Below, in pieces: positions 1 to 6,607 of a stretch of DNA of 10,182 nt. This stretch comes from JADHLJ01 sp038118725. GTDB lineage: Bacteria; Pseudomonadota; Alphaproteobacteria; Thalassobaculales; Thalassobaculaceae. A model generated the notes under the pieces. The model saw only the letters and a list, made by a program, of their open reading frames with translations. It did no database searches and was not told the DNA's origin. The stretch lies in NCBI GenBank assembly GCA_038118725.1, contig JAYOIK010000118.1:1-10182 (forward strand), read 5' to 3'. How positions within the stretch are numbered: the stretch's first letter is position 1; each line of letters opens with the position of its first letter. The translations under genes were made by a program, and so were the position numbers.

Positions 1-141
1 CCATCGTCGCCCTGGCGAACGGCAGGGCCTCGGACGGTTCCAGGTGATCGGACGATTACCGTAAAGGCATCCATCGCGGGGTCCCGCCTTGCGCCAGGAC
101 GACGGAGAAGGAGCGGTGACGGAGAGGGCTCCGTCTTGCGC
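1..141. other. Left-edge region with no supportable gene
   Basis: One plus-strand frame is open from the window edge to TGA at 45-47 (IVALANGRASDGSR) and could be the tail of a gene from outside. A minus-strand ATG at 74 opens a frame that runs off the edge (MDAFTVIVRSPGTVRG...) and could be the start of another. Neither can be told from chance. A short palindrome GCGGGGTCCCGC lies at 76-87. The only structured element of note is the hairpin listed at 118-135. Confidence 0.3.
118..135 (-). terminator. Hairpin just after the isomerase gene, possible terminator
   Basis: Seen: GACGGAG (118-124) and CTCCGTC (129-135) form a perfect 7-bp stem with a 4-base loop, beginning 6 bases past the isomerase stop codon when read on the minus strand. 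There is no clear run of T after the stem on that strand, so a classical intrinsic terminator is only partly supported. Another copy of GACGGAG lies just to the left near 101-107 and could pair with the same right arm. The position makes a 3'-end role the simplest reading. Confidence 0.4.
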
Positions 142-885
142 TCAGTTCTCGGCCAGTAGCCGTCCCCGGCCCTCTGTCGGCTCGGAGATACCGGCGGCCC
201 GGGTGGCGCTCCAGAACAGCGCTTGAACACTCGACGTCACGGGCTTGCCTATCGCCGCCTCGATCTCCGGGATCGCGTCGATGGTCGGCATGTCGCAGCA
301 GCTCAAGACCACGGCGTCGACATCATCGCGGCTTCCGAGAGCCGTTGCGCGCTCGATCAGCAGATCCGCCGGCACCTTGTTCATGTTCTTGAACTGCATC
401 TGGCTCTCATGGACGATGATGCTCTCGTCCTCGACCACCTCGATGCCGTTCTCGGCGAAGAAAAGCCGTTCCTTGTCGTTCAGGGATTGCGGATAGGGCG
501 TGACCAGCGCGATCCGCTTGGCGCCGAACACCTCCAGCGCCGCGACCAAGGCACCCGCCGCCGACACCGTGGGCTTGCCGATCTTCTCGGTCAGGGAGTT
601 TTCATAGTCCCTGGGAATACCCTTGGCGGAACTGGCGGTGCAGCCGTAAGCCACAACGTCGGGTACGGCGGAGTTAACCTCGTCAATCACGCGAGGCAGG
701 TGGCTTTCCATCTCATCGAACGGTTTTTCATGGCGCTCGGCGAAGAACGGCATGCGCGAGGTATGGATGGTCACGCCTTCCGGCGCCAACCGCCAGAACT
801 CGGTCTCCGCGACCGTGTTCGTCGAGGGTACCATCAGCGCCATGCGGGCCCGAGCCCCATAGACGCGCGCGGGTGTTTCGCTCAT
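142..885 (-). CDS. Maleate isomerase / Asp-Glu racemase family protein
   Basis: This 247-residue protein belongs to the two-cysteine Asp/Glu racemase superfamily, closest by motif to maleate cis-trans isomerases, which convert maleate to fumarate in the cytoplasm. Seen: an N-terminal VPSTNTVAETE motif, like the VPSSNT..E substrate-binding segment of maleate isomerases; Cys82 in YGCTASS; and Cys196-Cys197 in LSCCDMPT. By alignment from memory Cys196 matches the second catalytic cysteine. Having both cysteines argues against arylmalonate decarboxylase, which keeps only the second. The length is normal for the family. The ATG at 885 has GGAG about 7 bases upstream. The gene is divergent from the MetE-like gene across 64 bases, so the two may be co-regulated. 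Family assignment is firm. Maleate as substrate is inference; other members act on hydantoins, aspartate or aryl malonates. Confidence 0.85.
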   Translation of the reverse strand: MSETPARVYGARARMALMVPSTNTVAETEFWRLAPEGVTIHTSRMPFFAERHEKPFDEMESHLPRVIDEVNSAVPDVVAYGCTASSAKGIPRDYENSLTEKIGKPTVSAAGALVAALEVFGAKRIALVTPYPQSLNDKERLFFAENGIEVVEDESIIVHESQMQFKNMNKVPADLLIERATALGSRDDVDAVVLSCCDMPTIDAIPEIEAAIGKPVTSSVQALFWSATRAAGISEPTEGRGRLLAEN

Positions 886-949
886 ATTGCCGCTCCATTG
901 CCGACGTTAGAGGCAGGAACTATCCGTCACGCGGGAGTACGAGGCAACC
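886..949. promoter_or_regulatory. Divergent intergenic region, promoters for both flanking genes
   Basis: These 64 bases separate two divergently transcribed genes, so both promoters must lie here or overlap the coding starts. On the plus strand TTGCCG (898-903), a 17-base spacer and TATCCG (921-926) give a weak sigma70-like pair with a short leader before the ATG at 950. GAGG about 6 bases before that ATG is a plausible ribosome binding site. On the minus strand GGAG sits about 7 bases before the isomerase ATG. No clear operator palindrome was found. Confidence 0.4.
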
Positions 950-2116
950 ATGAAGACCAGCCAGGACCGGATTCTCACCACCCATACCGGCAGCCTGCCG
1001 CGGGGCGAGGCGCTCTCGGACATTCTCGTCGCGAAGGCGAACGGCGAGGCCTTCGACGCGAAGGCATTCGACGGCGCCTTGGAAGCCGCGCTCAACGAGA
1101 TCATCACCAAACAGATCGACGCGGGCATCGATATCGGCAATGACGGCGAGATGCCCCGTACCGATTTCATCTCTTATATCGCCGATCGAATGAGCGGCTT
1201 TGGTCGCGGCGAGGGCCCTCAGCGGGGCCTGCCCCTCGACGCCAAGACCTTTCCGATTTGGTTCGAACATATCCAAAGAAGCGGACGTCGGCGGATCAGC
1301 CCCTATGGTTTGCCGCAAGCCATCGGGCCGATGGCCTATGACGACATCTCCGGTGTCGAGCGCGAATGCGCGGACTTCAAGCGTATCCTGGGCGCCCGAT
1401 CCGAGGGTTTCACGGAAGGTTTCATGACCGCCGTGTCGCCCGGCTTCGCCGCGACCGCGATGGTGAACCTGCACTATGACACTTTCGAGGACTACGTCTT
1501 CGCGATGGCCCGGGCCTTGAAGAGCGAGTACGAGCACATCGCTAGCCAAGGCTTCATCCTGCAGATCGACTCCCCCGACATGGGCATCGAGCGGGCCGGG
1601 TATTTTCAGGACAAGACCCTCCCCGAGTTCATCGAGGCGATGGAAATGCATGTCGCCGCCCTGAACGAGGCACTGGAGAACATTCCCCGGGATCAGATCC
1701 GCTTCCACGCCTGTTGGGGCAACCGCGACGGACCGCATTATCACGACGTGCCCTGCCCGGACATGCTTCCGGTCATGTATCAGGTCAAGGCCGGCGCCTT
1801 GGTGCTGCCCTTCGCGAACTCGCGGCATAGTCACGAGATCGAGGCGTTCCGCACCCAGCCGCTACCCGATCACATGGCCCTCGTGGTTGGCGCGGTCGAA
1901 ACCACGAACAACTATGTCGAGCATCCGATGGTGGTTGCCGAACGTCTGGTTCGCGCGGCCCGGGCCGTTGGCGACAAGACGCGCATCATGGCGGGCACCG
2001 ATTGCGGCTTCGGCACGTTCGCGGGCGATACCTTCACGGCCGAGGACGTGGTCTGGGCGAAACTCGAGTCCTTGGTCGAGGGCGCGCGTCTGGCCAGCGG
2101 CGAACTCTGGGGCTAA
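950..2116 (+). CDS. MetE C-terminal-like (methionine synthase II family) methyl/alkyl transferase
   Basis: This 388-residue protein is a stand-alone member of the cobalamin-independent methionine synthase C-terminal (UROD/MetE-like) TIM-barrel family, which moves methyl or alkyl groups to or from thiols at a zinc site. Seen: the N-terminal TTHTGSLPR signature (about residues 10-18), IDIGNDGEMPR, the HxC zinc-ligand pair His253/Cys255 in RFHACWGN, and a third ligand candidate, Cys352, in GTDCGFGTF. Full MetE is about 750 residues; this single-barrel form is normal for the stand-alone family. The segment LPFANSRHSHE (286-296) lies where relatives carry a metal-binding Glu, and appears to have Pro287 or Phe288 instead. 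The start has GAGG about 6 bases upstream. Its stop overlaps that of the converging kinase gene. Authentic methionine synthesis is unproven; the H-x-C...C motif also fits epoxyalkane:coenzyme M transferase (2-hydroxypropyl-CoM lyase) relatives. Confidence 0.85.
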   Translation: MKTSQDRILTTHTGSLPRGEALSDILVAKANGEAFDAKAFDGALEAALNEIITKQIDAGIDIGNDGEMPRTDFISYIADRMSGFGRGEGPQRGLPLDAKTFPIWFEHIQRSGRRRISPYGLPQAIGPMAYDDISGVERECADFKRILGARSEGFTEGFMTAVSPGFAATAMVNLHYDTFEDYVFAMARALKSEYEHIASQGFILQIDSPDMGIERAGYFQDKTLPEFIEAMEMHVAALNEALENIPRDQIRFHACWGNRDGPHYHDVPCPDMLPVMYQVKAGALVLPFANSRHSHEIEAFRTQPLPDHMALVVGAVETTNNYVEHPMVVAERLVRAARAVGDKTRIMAGTDCGFGTFAGDTFTAEDVVWAKLESLVEGARLASGELWG

Positions 2117-4309
2117 GCCGACGCGCTCGCGGCGATAAACGCGGCAACCTCGTCGGCCCTTCGGGTCGCCTCGCCATGGGCGACCTCGGCGGCGGCCCAG
2201 TCGGCCTCGCTCGCATGGGTTTCCAGTCGTCTCAGGGCTTCGGTCAGACGGGTCGCGGCGATGCTCGAGGCGGCGCCGGCGGCGGCATGAGCGGCCTTGC
2301 GGAGTTCATTGGCGTCGCGCGCCGCGAGCGCTTGGGACATCTCGCCGACCAACGGCGCGAAGGACTCGAGATAGGCCTGGTGTAGCGCCTCGGTCATCTC
2401 GGGGTCCGGCCCGCCGATCATTTCCTCGAATAACGCGCTATCGATCGGCACCGTTGAAGCACGCAACCCGGCGCCGCTTCCCCCCGTTTCCCGGGCCTCG
2501 TCATGCGCGCTCCGGCCACCGGCGTCACCCAGCCAACGCCCGAGAGTATCGCCGAGATCCCTCAGGCGGACCGGCTTGGCGAGGTAGTCATCCATGCCGG
2601 CGTTCAAACAACGCTCGGCCTCTCCGACCAAGGCATTGGCGGTCAGCGCGACGATCGGCGTGCGCTTGCCGCTGGCCTGCTCGCGCTCGCGTATCCGGGC
2701 AGTGAGGTCAAAGCCGTCCATGACCGGCATGTGACAATCGGTCAGCACGAGACCGTAGGTTTTTTCATCGAACATGGCCAAGGCCGAGGCGCCATCTTCC
2801 GCCACTTCCGCCGCGTAACCCAGCAGCGCGAGCTGGCGTTGCACCACCAGGTGATTGGTCTCGTTATCCTCGGCGACGAGGATCAGGCTGCCTTCGGCGA
2901 GCGCTTCGGCGACACTCGGAGGCTCGACGGGTTTCGATGGAAGAACCTCGGGCCCCTCAATCACCGGCAGGTCCGGGCTGGCGCGCCCGAGAACAACCCC
3001 CACGGCCCTCAGCAGAGCGTCACGGCGAACCGGGCGTGGCACGGATTGGGTAAAGGTTTGGGTCGGGTCCACGCTTTCCGGTAGGGATTCCGAGGCGTGA
3101 AGCCAAATCGCCCGGGCGTTGGGGTGTTCCCGGCGCACTCGGAAATGACGCGCGATCTCGGTCAAGGTATCGGCGTCGAACCGGCCATTGACGATCAGGA
3201 CGTCATGACGGCGCCCGTCCGCGGTCGCCCGTTCGATCTCCAGCGCCGCCGCCTCGGGGGTGCTGGTCAGGGTAACCGCCACGGCCCGTTCCTCGAGCAC
3301 CGCCCGGATCATGCCCGCCATGGGCGCGCTGCCTTCGATAACCAAAGCGGTTACGCCCGAGAGCGGTATCTGGTCGATCGGATTGGCCAGTCGCGCCTCG
3401 GCGATATCGAGCGCCACGGTGAACCAGAAGGTCGAGCCCTCGCCGACAACACTCTCGGCGCCGATTTCACCGCCCATGATGGTGACCAATCGCTCCGAGA
3501 TCGACAGTCCCAAGCCGGTGCCCCCAAACCGCCGCGTCGTGGAAGCCTCGGCCTGTTGGAAAGCCTGAAACAGCGCCGGCAAACGCTCCTCGGAGATTCC
3601 TATTCCGGTATCGATAACCGAGAAACGCAGATCCGTCCGGTTCCGCGACGATGCCTCCGCCTCCACGCGAACCGTTATGGAGCCGTGTTCGGTGAACTTG
3701 ACCGCGTTCCCAAGGAGGTTGAGAAGGATCTGGCGCAGCCGAACCGGGTCCGTCTTGACCATGGGAGGCACGTCGGGCGCCACCAGAAGCGCGAGATCCA
3801 CTCCCTTTTCGATCGCCGCCGCGCCAACGATATCCATGGCTCCCTCGGCGATCTGGCGCACGGAAACCGGCACCGCCTCGAGCGCGAGCTCACCGGCCTC
3901 GATCTTCGAGAAATCCAGAATGTCATCGATGATGGTCAAAAGAGATATGGCGGAGTCCCGAACCGTGCGCGTGACTTGCCGCTGGTCGTCATCCAGAGCG
4001 GACTGCTCCAGCACCTCGATCATGCCGACAACCCCGTTCATCGGCGTGCGGATCTCGTGGCTCATCGCCGCGAGGAACGCGCTCTTGGCCCGGGTCGCCT
4101 CCTCCGCCGCGTCGCGCGCTTCCCTCAATCCTTCCTCGGCGAGCTTGCGCTGGGTAATGTCGAGGATCGTGCGGAGCGTGCCACCGCCATCGACCGGAAT
4201 GTTGTTCACCAGGATCCACGAGCCATCGGGCCGGGGCCGTTCCAGCGAGAACGGGGTTTGCAGCCCCGCCGTCTGGCCGTGAATCAGGCGGTCTATGGAT
4301 TTTTTGGGG
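2113..4309 (-). CDS. Kinase C-terminal frame: HisKA-HATPase-pseudoREC-REC-HPt
   Basis: This is the downstream frame, beginning at the frameshift in PAS 6 and ending at TAG 2113-2115. Seen in order: the rest of PAS 6 (PDGSWILVNNIPVDGGGTLR), a linker helix, the H-box MSHEIRTPMNG, HATPase boxes LLNLLGNAVKFTEHG, DTGIGIS and GGTGLGLS, a receiver-like domain lacking the acceptor Asp, a second receiver with VAEDN, LTDCHMPVMDG, ALTAN and YLAKPV, and an HPt domain with KAAHAAAG. Catalytic motifs are intact, which argues against a long-dead pseudogene. If translated separately the nearest upstream in-frame ATG is at 4338, with ATGs at 4041 and 4023 inside HisKA. Without correction of the frame, this kinase part would be made without its sensors, if at all. 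Confidence 0.8.
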
Positions 4310-6454
4310 ACCTGGGTCGATCGCGTCGAACTCTCCATGATCGCTCTGATAGGCGAATAGCTCGTGCGAATTGGCGCCCCGCGCCAGCATTTCCTCGGGG
4401 ACCCCGAAAAGCCGGGCCGCCTTGGCGTTGTACAGCGATGTTCTGGCATTCTCGTCGAGTAGGATGATCCCCTGCTCCATGGACTCCAGAGTGAGTTCCA
4501 GTTGCCGAGTTTTCTCGGCGAAGGCCTGTTCCGCGGTTCGGCGCGCGGTGACGTCCAGGAAGGTTCGCACCGATCCTCCGCCCTCAAGCGGTATGTCGGT
4601 GACATCCACCCATCGACCGTCGGGTTTCTGACGTTCATAGGAAAACGGCTTGATGACCCCGTTCTTACGTTCGGCGATGATTCGTTCGACTATCGCCCTG
4701 GTCTCCGGATCGATTTTCGAATACTCACCATGCTCGGCCTGATAGGCCGCGCTATCCGTGACGGTAATCCCCTGGGAAAGCAGTTCGACGGGCACTCCCA
4801 GCATGTCGGCGGCCTTGGCGTTGTGGAACACCGTGCGGTCTTGCTCGTCGATCAGGATGATGCCCTGCTCCATGGAATCGAGCGTCAACTGGAGCTGTCG
4901 GGTCTTCTCGGCGATATCCCGTTCGGCCTGCTTACGATCCGTCACGTCGGTGAAAACCCGCACCCAGCCACCCTCGGGGAGGGGGTTGTTTCGGATCTCC
5001 ATGATGCGGCCATCGGCGATATCGCGTTCGTAGACAAAGGGCTCGCGATCGGTTTCCAGCTTGCGCATAAGGCCTATGAGACGGTTTCTCTCTTCTCGCG
5101 ACACGTGGCGATAGTCACCCCGATCAACCTGCATGCCGATGAGATCGCGGTGCAGGGGCTTGGCGGCGAGAAATTCCGGAGACACATTGATCAACTCGCA
5201 AACCCGGTTGTTGTAGAGTTGGCAACGCCCCTCGCCGTCGACCATCAACAGACCCTGATCCATCGCGTCTAGGACGGTTTGATTGATCTCCTGCTGACGC
5301 AATAGCTCGGCCTCGACGCGCTTGATGTCCGAGATGTCGGTGCTGGTAACGATAAAGCCGCCGGAAGGAACCGGGATGCTGAGCAGGTCAATGCTGCGGC
5401 CGCTCGGCCTGGTAAAGGAGCGCCGCCACTCGCTGGTCATTCGGGTCGGATCACGCACCACGGTCAACCGCTCGCGCCAGTCATCTCCGTAGTCCCCGCG
5501 CATGGTCGCGCCGACCACGTCATCGAAAGTCGAGTCCGCTTGGAACACGTCAGCCGGCAGGTCGAAATGATCGCGATATCGCGAGTTATAGGAGACGAGG
5601 TTCCAATCCGCGTCATACATGGTCAAACCCTGGCCCATGCTCTCCAGGGTGGTCTGCAGAATTCGGGCCTTGTCGATCGCCTCTTGTTCGGCGCGCTTAC
5701 GCTCGGTGATATCGAGAAAGGTCCGCACTTCCAGCCCATTGGGCATCGGCGCGCGGACGCAGAAATGCCATTCGCCAGCCGCGTTCCGACGCTCATATTC
5801 CAGGCGCTCGACGGGCAGGCCCGCGCGGCGGCGGCGTTCCCATTCCTCGCGGCGCTCTTCGGAGCCGGGCGTCATCATCACATCGCCCTGACGGGCGTGA
5901 ACCCGGTTCAGCTCCTCGGTGCTCGCGCCTCTTTCGTAGTATTCGGCCGGGATACGCAGCATCTCCGACAGCTTATCGTTGAACAGAAGGATCTTGTCGT
6001 CCGCGTCGCGCACGATGATTCCCTGGTCAATATTCGCCAGGGTAAGTTCCAGCAATTTCGCCTTTTCAACAGCCTCTTGCTCGGCCGTCTTGCGGTCGGT
6101 GATGTCGTAGTGCCAGGAGATATAGGCGTCTTGATCGCCATGGCGGATAGAGCGCTTGTCCAACAGGCACCACCATGGGGTCCCGTCCCGTCTCAGCTGA
6201 CGCACCTCGAACGCCGACAGCTCCCCGTCCCTCGCCAAGAGCGCATTGGCCCGCTCGTAATCCTCTTCGTGTAGGTAGGTGCTCTTGGTCTCGCCACCGA
6301 TCGCCGCATCCACATCGGCGAAGCCGAACAGCTCCGCGAATTTCGGATTCGCATAGAGCCGCCGACCGTCAATCGTGACAATGGAGATCCCAGCCGGACT
6401 GGTTTCCAGCATGGCTTGCAGCAAACCTTCCGGCGCGTCGGTCATAAGCGACAT
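2113..6454 (-). CDS. Six-PAS hybrid sensor histidine kinase with two receivers and HPt, frameshifted
   Basis: Gene-level entry. Two overlapping minus-strand frames are parts of one gene; removing one base near 4300-4309 restores a protein of about 1446 residues. Order, numbered from the ATG at 6454: PAS 1 (about 8-125), PAS 2 (137-255), PAS 3 (268-390), PAS 4 (393-520), PAS 5 (523-650), PAS 6 (654-775), HisKA with phospho-acceptor His799, HATPase (N916, D948), pseudo-receiver (about 1025-1150), receiver with Asp1239, and HPt with His1389. It should autophosphorylate and relay phosphate His-Asp-His to a regulator not encoded here. No membrane segment is visible, so it is probably a cytoplasmic sensor. 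The start is ambiguous: a TTG at 6484 lacks a ribosome binding site, while ATGs at 6454 and 6445 follow weak G-rich stretches. The break may be real (pseudogene), phase-variable, or a sequencing error. Confidence 0.85.
3989..6454 (-). CDS. Kinase N-terminal frame: six-PAS sensory part, no kinase core
   Basis: This is the upstream frame of the split kinase gene as the sequence stands: 821 codons from ATG 6454 to a stop at 3989. It carries five complete PAS-type domains and the first half of a sixth. PAS 2-6 have the form xxLxxxxQGxxxxD ... FLDxT, like the PAS fold-7 family, and each ends in a short charged linker such as EKTRQLE. After about residue 716 the frame shifts and the remaining 100 or so residues are arginine- and proline-rich readthrough with no family resemblance. 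Translated without correction, the product would be a sensor array with no histidine kinase. The ligand of the PAS domains cannot be told from sequence; no haem- or flavin-binding signature was recognised. Confidence 0.75.
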   Translation of the reverse strand: MSLMTDAPEGLLQAMLETSPAGISIVTIDGRRLYANPKFAELFGFADVDAAIGGETKSTYLHEEDYERANALLARDGELSAFEVRQLRRDGTPWWCLLDKRSIRHGDQDAYISWHYDITDRKTAEQEAVEKAKLLELTLANIDQGIIVRDADDKILLFNDKLSEMLRIPAEYYERGASTEELNRVHARQGDVMMTPGSEERREEWERRRRAGLPVERLEYERRNAAGEWHFCVRAPMPNGLEVRTFLDITERKRAEQEAIDKARILQTTLESMGQGLTMYDADWNLVSYNSRYRDHFDLPADVFQADSTFDDVVGATMRGDYGDDWRERLTVVRDPTRMTSEWRRSFTRPSGRSIDLLSIPVPSGGFIVTSTDISDIKRVEAELLRQQEINQTVLDAMDQGLLMVDGEGRCQLYNNRVCELINVSPEFLAAKPLHRDLIGMQVDRGDYRHVSREERNRLIGLMRKLETDREPFVYERDIADGRIMEIRNNPLPEGGWVRVFTDVTDRKQAERDIAEKTRQLQLTLDSMEQGIILIDEQDRTVFHNAKAADMLGVPVELLSQGITVTDSAAYQAEHGEYSKIDPETRAIVERIIAERKNGVIKPFSYERQKPDGRWVDVTDIPLEGGGSVRTFLDVTARRTAEQAFAEKTRQLELTLESMEQGIILLDENARTSLYNAKAARLFGVPEEMLARGANSHELFAYQSDHGEFDAIDPGPQKIHRPPDSRPDGGAANPVLAGTAPARWLVDPGEQHSGRWRWHAPHDPRHYPAQARRGRIEGSARRGGGGDPGQERVPRGDEPRDPHADERGCRHDRGAGAVRSG
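4103..4888 (-). repeat. Tandem internal duplication encoding PAS 5 and PAS 6
   Basis: The two units are about 393 bases (131 codons) each, roughly 4496-4888 (PAS 5) and 4103-4495 (PAS 6). CCTGCTCCAT occurs at 4471 and again at 4864, exactly 393 bases apart, followed by matching stretches. At protein level LTLDSMEQGIILIDE is matched by LTLESMEQGIILLDE, and the FAEKTRQLE and IAEKTRQLQ linkers precede them. PAS 4 and PAS 3 show the same motif at 5254 and 5629 with weaker similarity, so the array seems to have grown by repeated duplication, PAS 5/6 being the youngest pair. Boundaries are approximate. Confidence 0.7.
4300..4309 (-). other. Frameshift site, CCCC-AAAAAA tract in the kinase gene
   Basis: On the minus strand the sequence GGT-CCCC-AAAAAA-TCC carries the junction. 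Upstream reading gives ...IDPGPQKIHRPP; downstream reading gives ...PKKSIDRLIHG. Dropping one C or one A gives IDPGPKKSIDRLIHG, which aligns to PAS 5 (IDPETRAIVERIIAE) with no gap, so a single extra base is the most economical explanation. Adjacent runs of 4 and 6 identical bases are the sort of tract where sequencing error, replication slippage or polymerase slippage occur. The needed shift is +1 (skip one base), not the -1 of the usual ribosomal slippery heptamer. Confidence 0.85.
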
Positions 6455-6477
6455 GCACCCTGATCCCACCCAGTTGG

Positions 6478-6491
6478 CACTCAATCGAGTG
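6478..6491. promoter_or_regulatory. Inverted repeat upstream of the kinase, possible operator
   Basis: CACTC (6478-6482) and GAGTG (6487-6491) form a perfect 5-base inverted repeat around AATC, in the gap between the divergent kinase and monooxygenase genes, 24 bases ahead of the kinase ATG at 6454. The TTG at 6484 falls inside it, which weakens that codon as a start. It could be a regulator binding site or chance; 5-bp arms are short. Confidence 0.25.
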
Positions 6492-6536
6492 AAAGACTAG
6501 CATCCATGCATCCTCGGCGGACAGTTCCACGTAAGA

Positions 6537-6564
6537 TTGCGCCGTCTCGCCAAGCCGATAAGAT
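6537..6564 (+). promoter_or_regulatory. Possible sigma70-type promoter for the monooxygenase operon
   Basis: TTGCGC (6537-6542), a 16-base spacer and TAAGAT (6559-6564) resemble a weak -35/-10 pair, placing transcription start about 35 bases before the ATG at 6608. The match to consensus is partial (3/6 and 4/6), so this is a guess guided by position in the divergent gap between kinase and monooxygenase. Confidence 0.3.
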
Positions 6565-6607
6565 GGGCGCTCCCCTTCGACTCTCTCCCATTCGGAGAAG
6601 ACCATCC

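Noticed and set aside
76..87. Palindrome GCGGGGTCCCGC as a terminator or operator
   Set aside because: Five-base arms with a 2-base loop in GC-rich DNA are expected by chance, and no gene boundary can be tied to it.
4300..4309. Programmed -1 ribosomal frameshifting at the CCCC-AAAAAA tract
   Set aside because: The required change is +1 relative to the upstream frame, so the usual -1 slippery heptamer mechanism does not give the correct product. Loss of one base in DNA or RNA fits better.
3097..4467. Long plus-strand open frame of 456 codons opposite the kinase
   Set aside because: Antisense to intact kinase and receiver motifs. It is rich in Arg, His and Gly with no recognisable domain, as expected from the mirror of a GC-biased gene.
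6369..6605. A 78-codon minus-strand frame starting in the kinase-monooxygenase gap (MVFSEWERVEGERPSYR...)
   Set aside because: It overlaps the well-supported PAS 1 start in a different frame, matches no family I know, and its second half is a shadow of kinase coding sequence. It was considered as a frameshifted kinase N-terminal extension, but nothing in it resembles a PAS or sensor segment.
6506..6607. 34-residue N-terminal extension of the monooxygenase from ATG 6506
   Set aside because: It would be Arg/Pro-rich and push the FAD motif away from the N-terminus. The ATG at 6608 has a strong GGAGAAG site at proper spacing.
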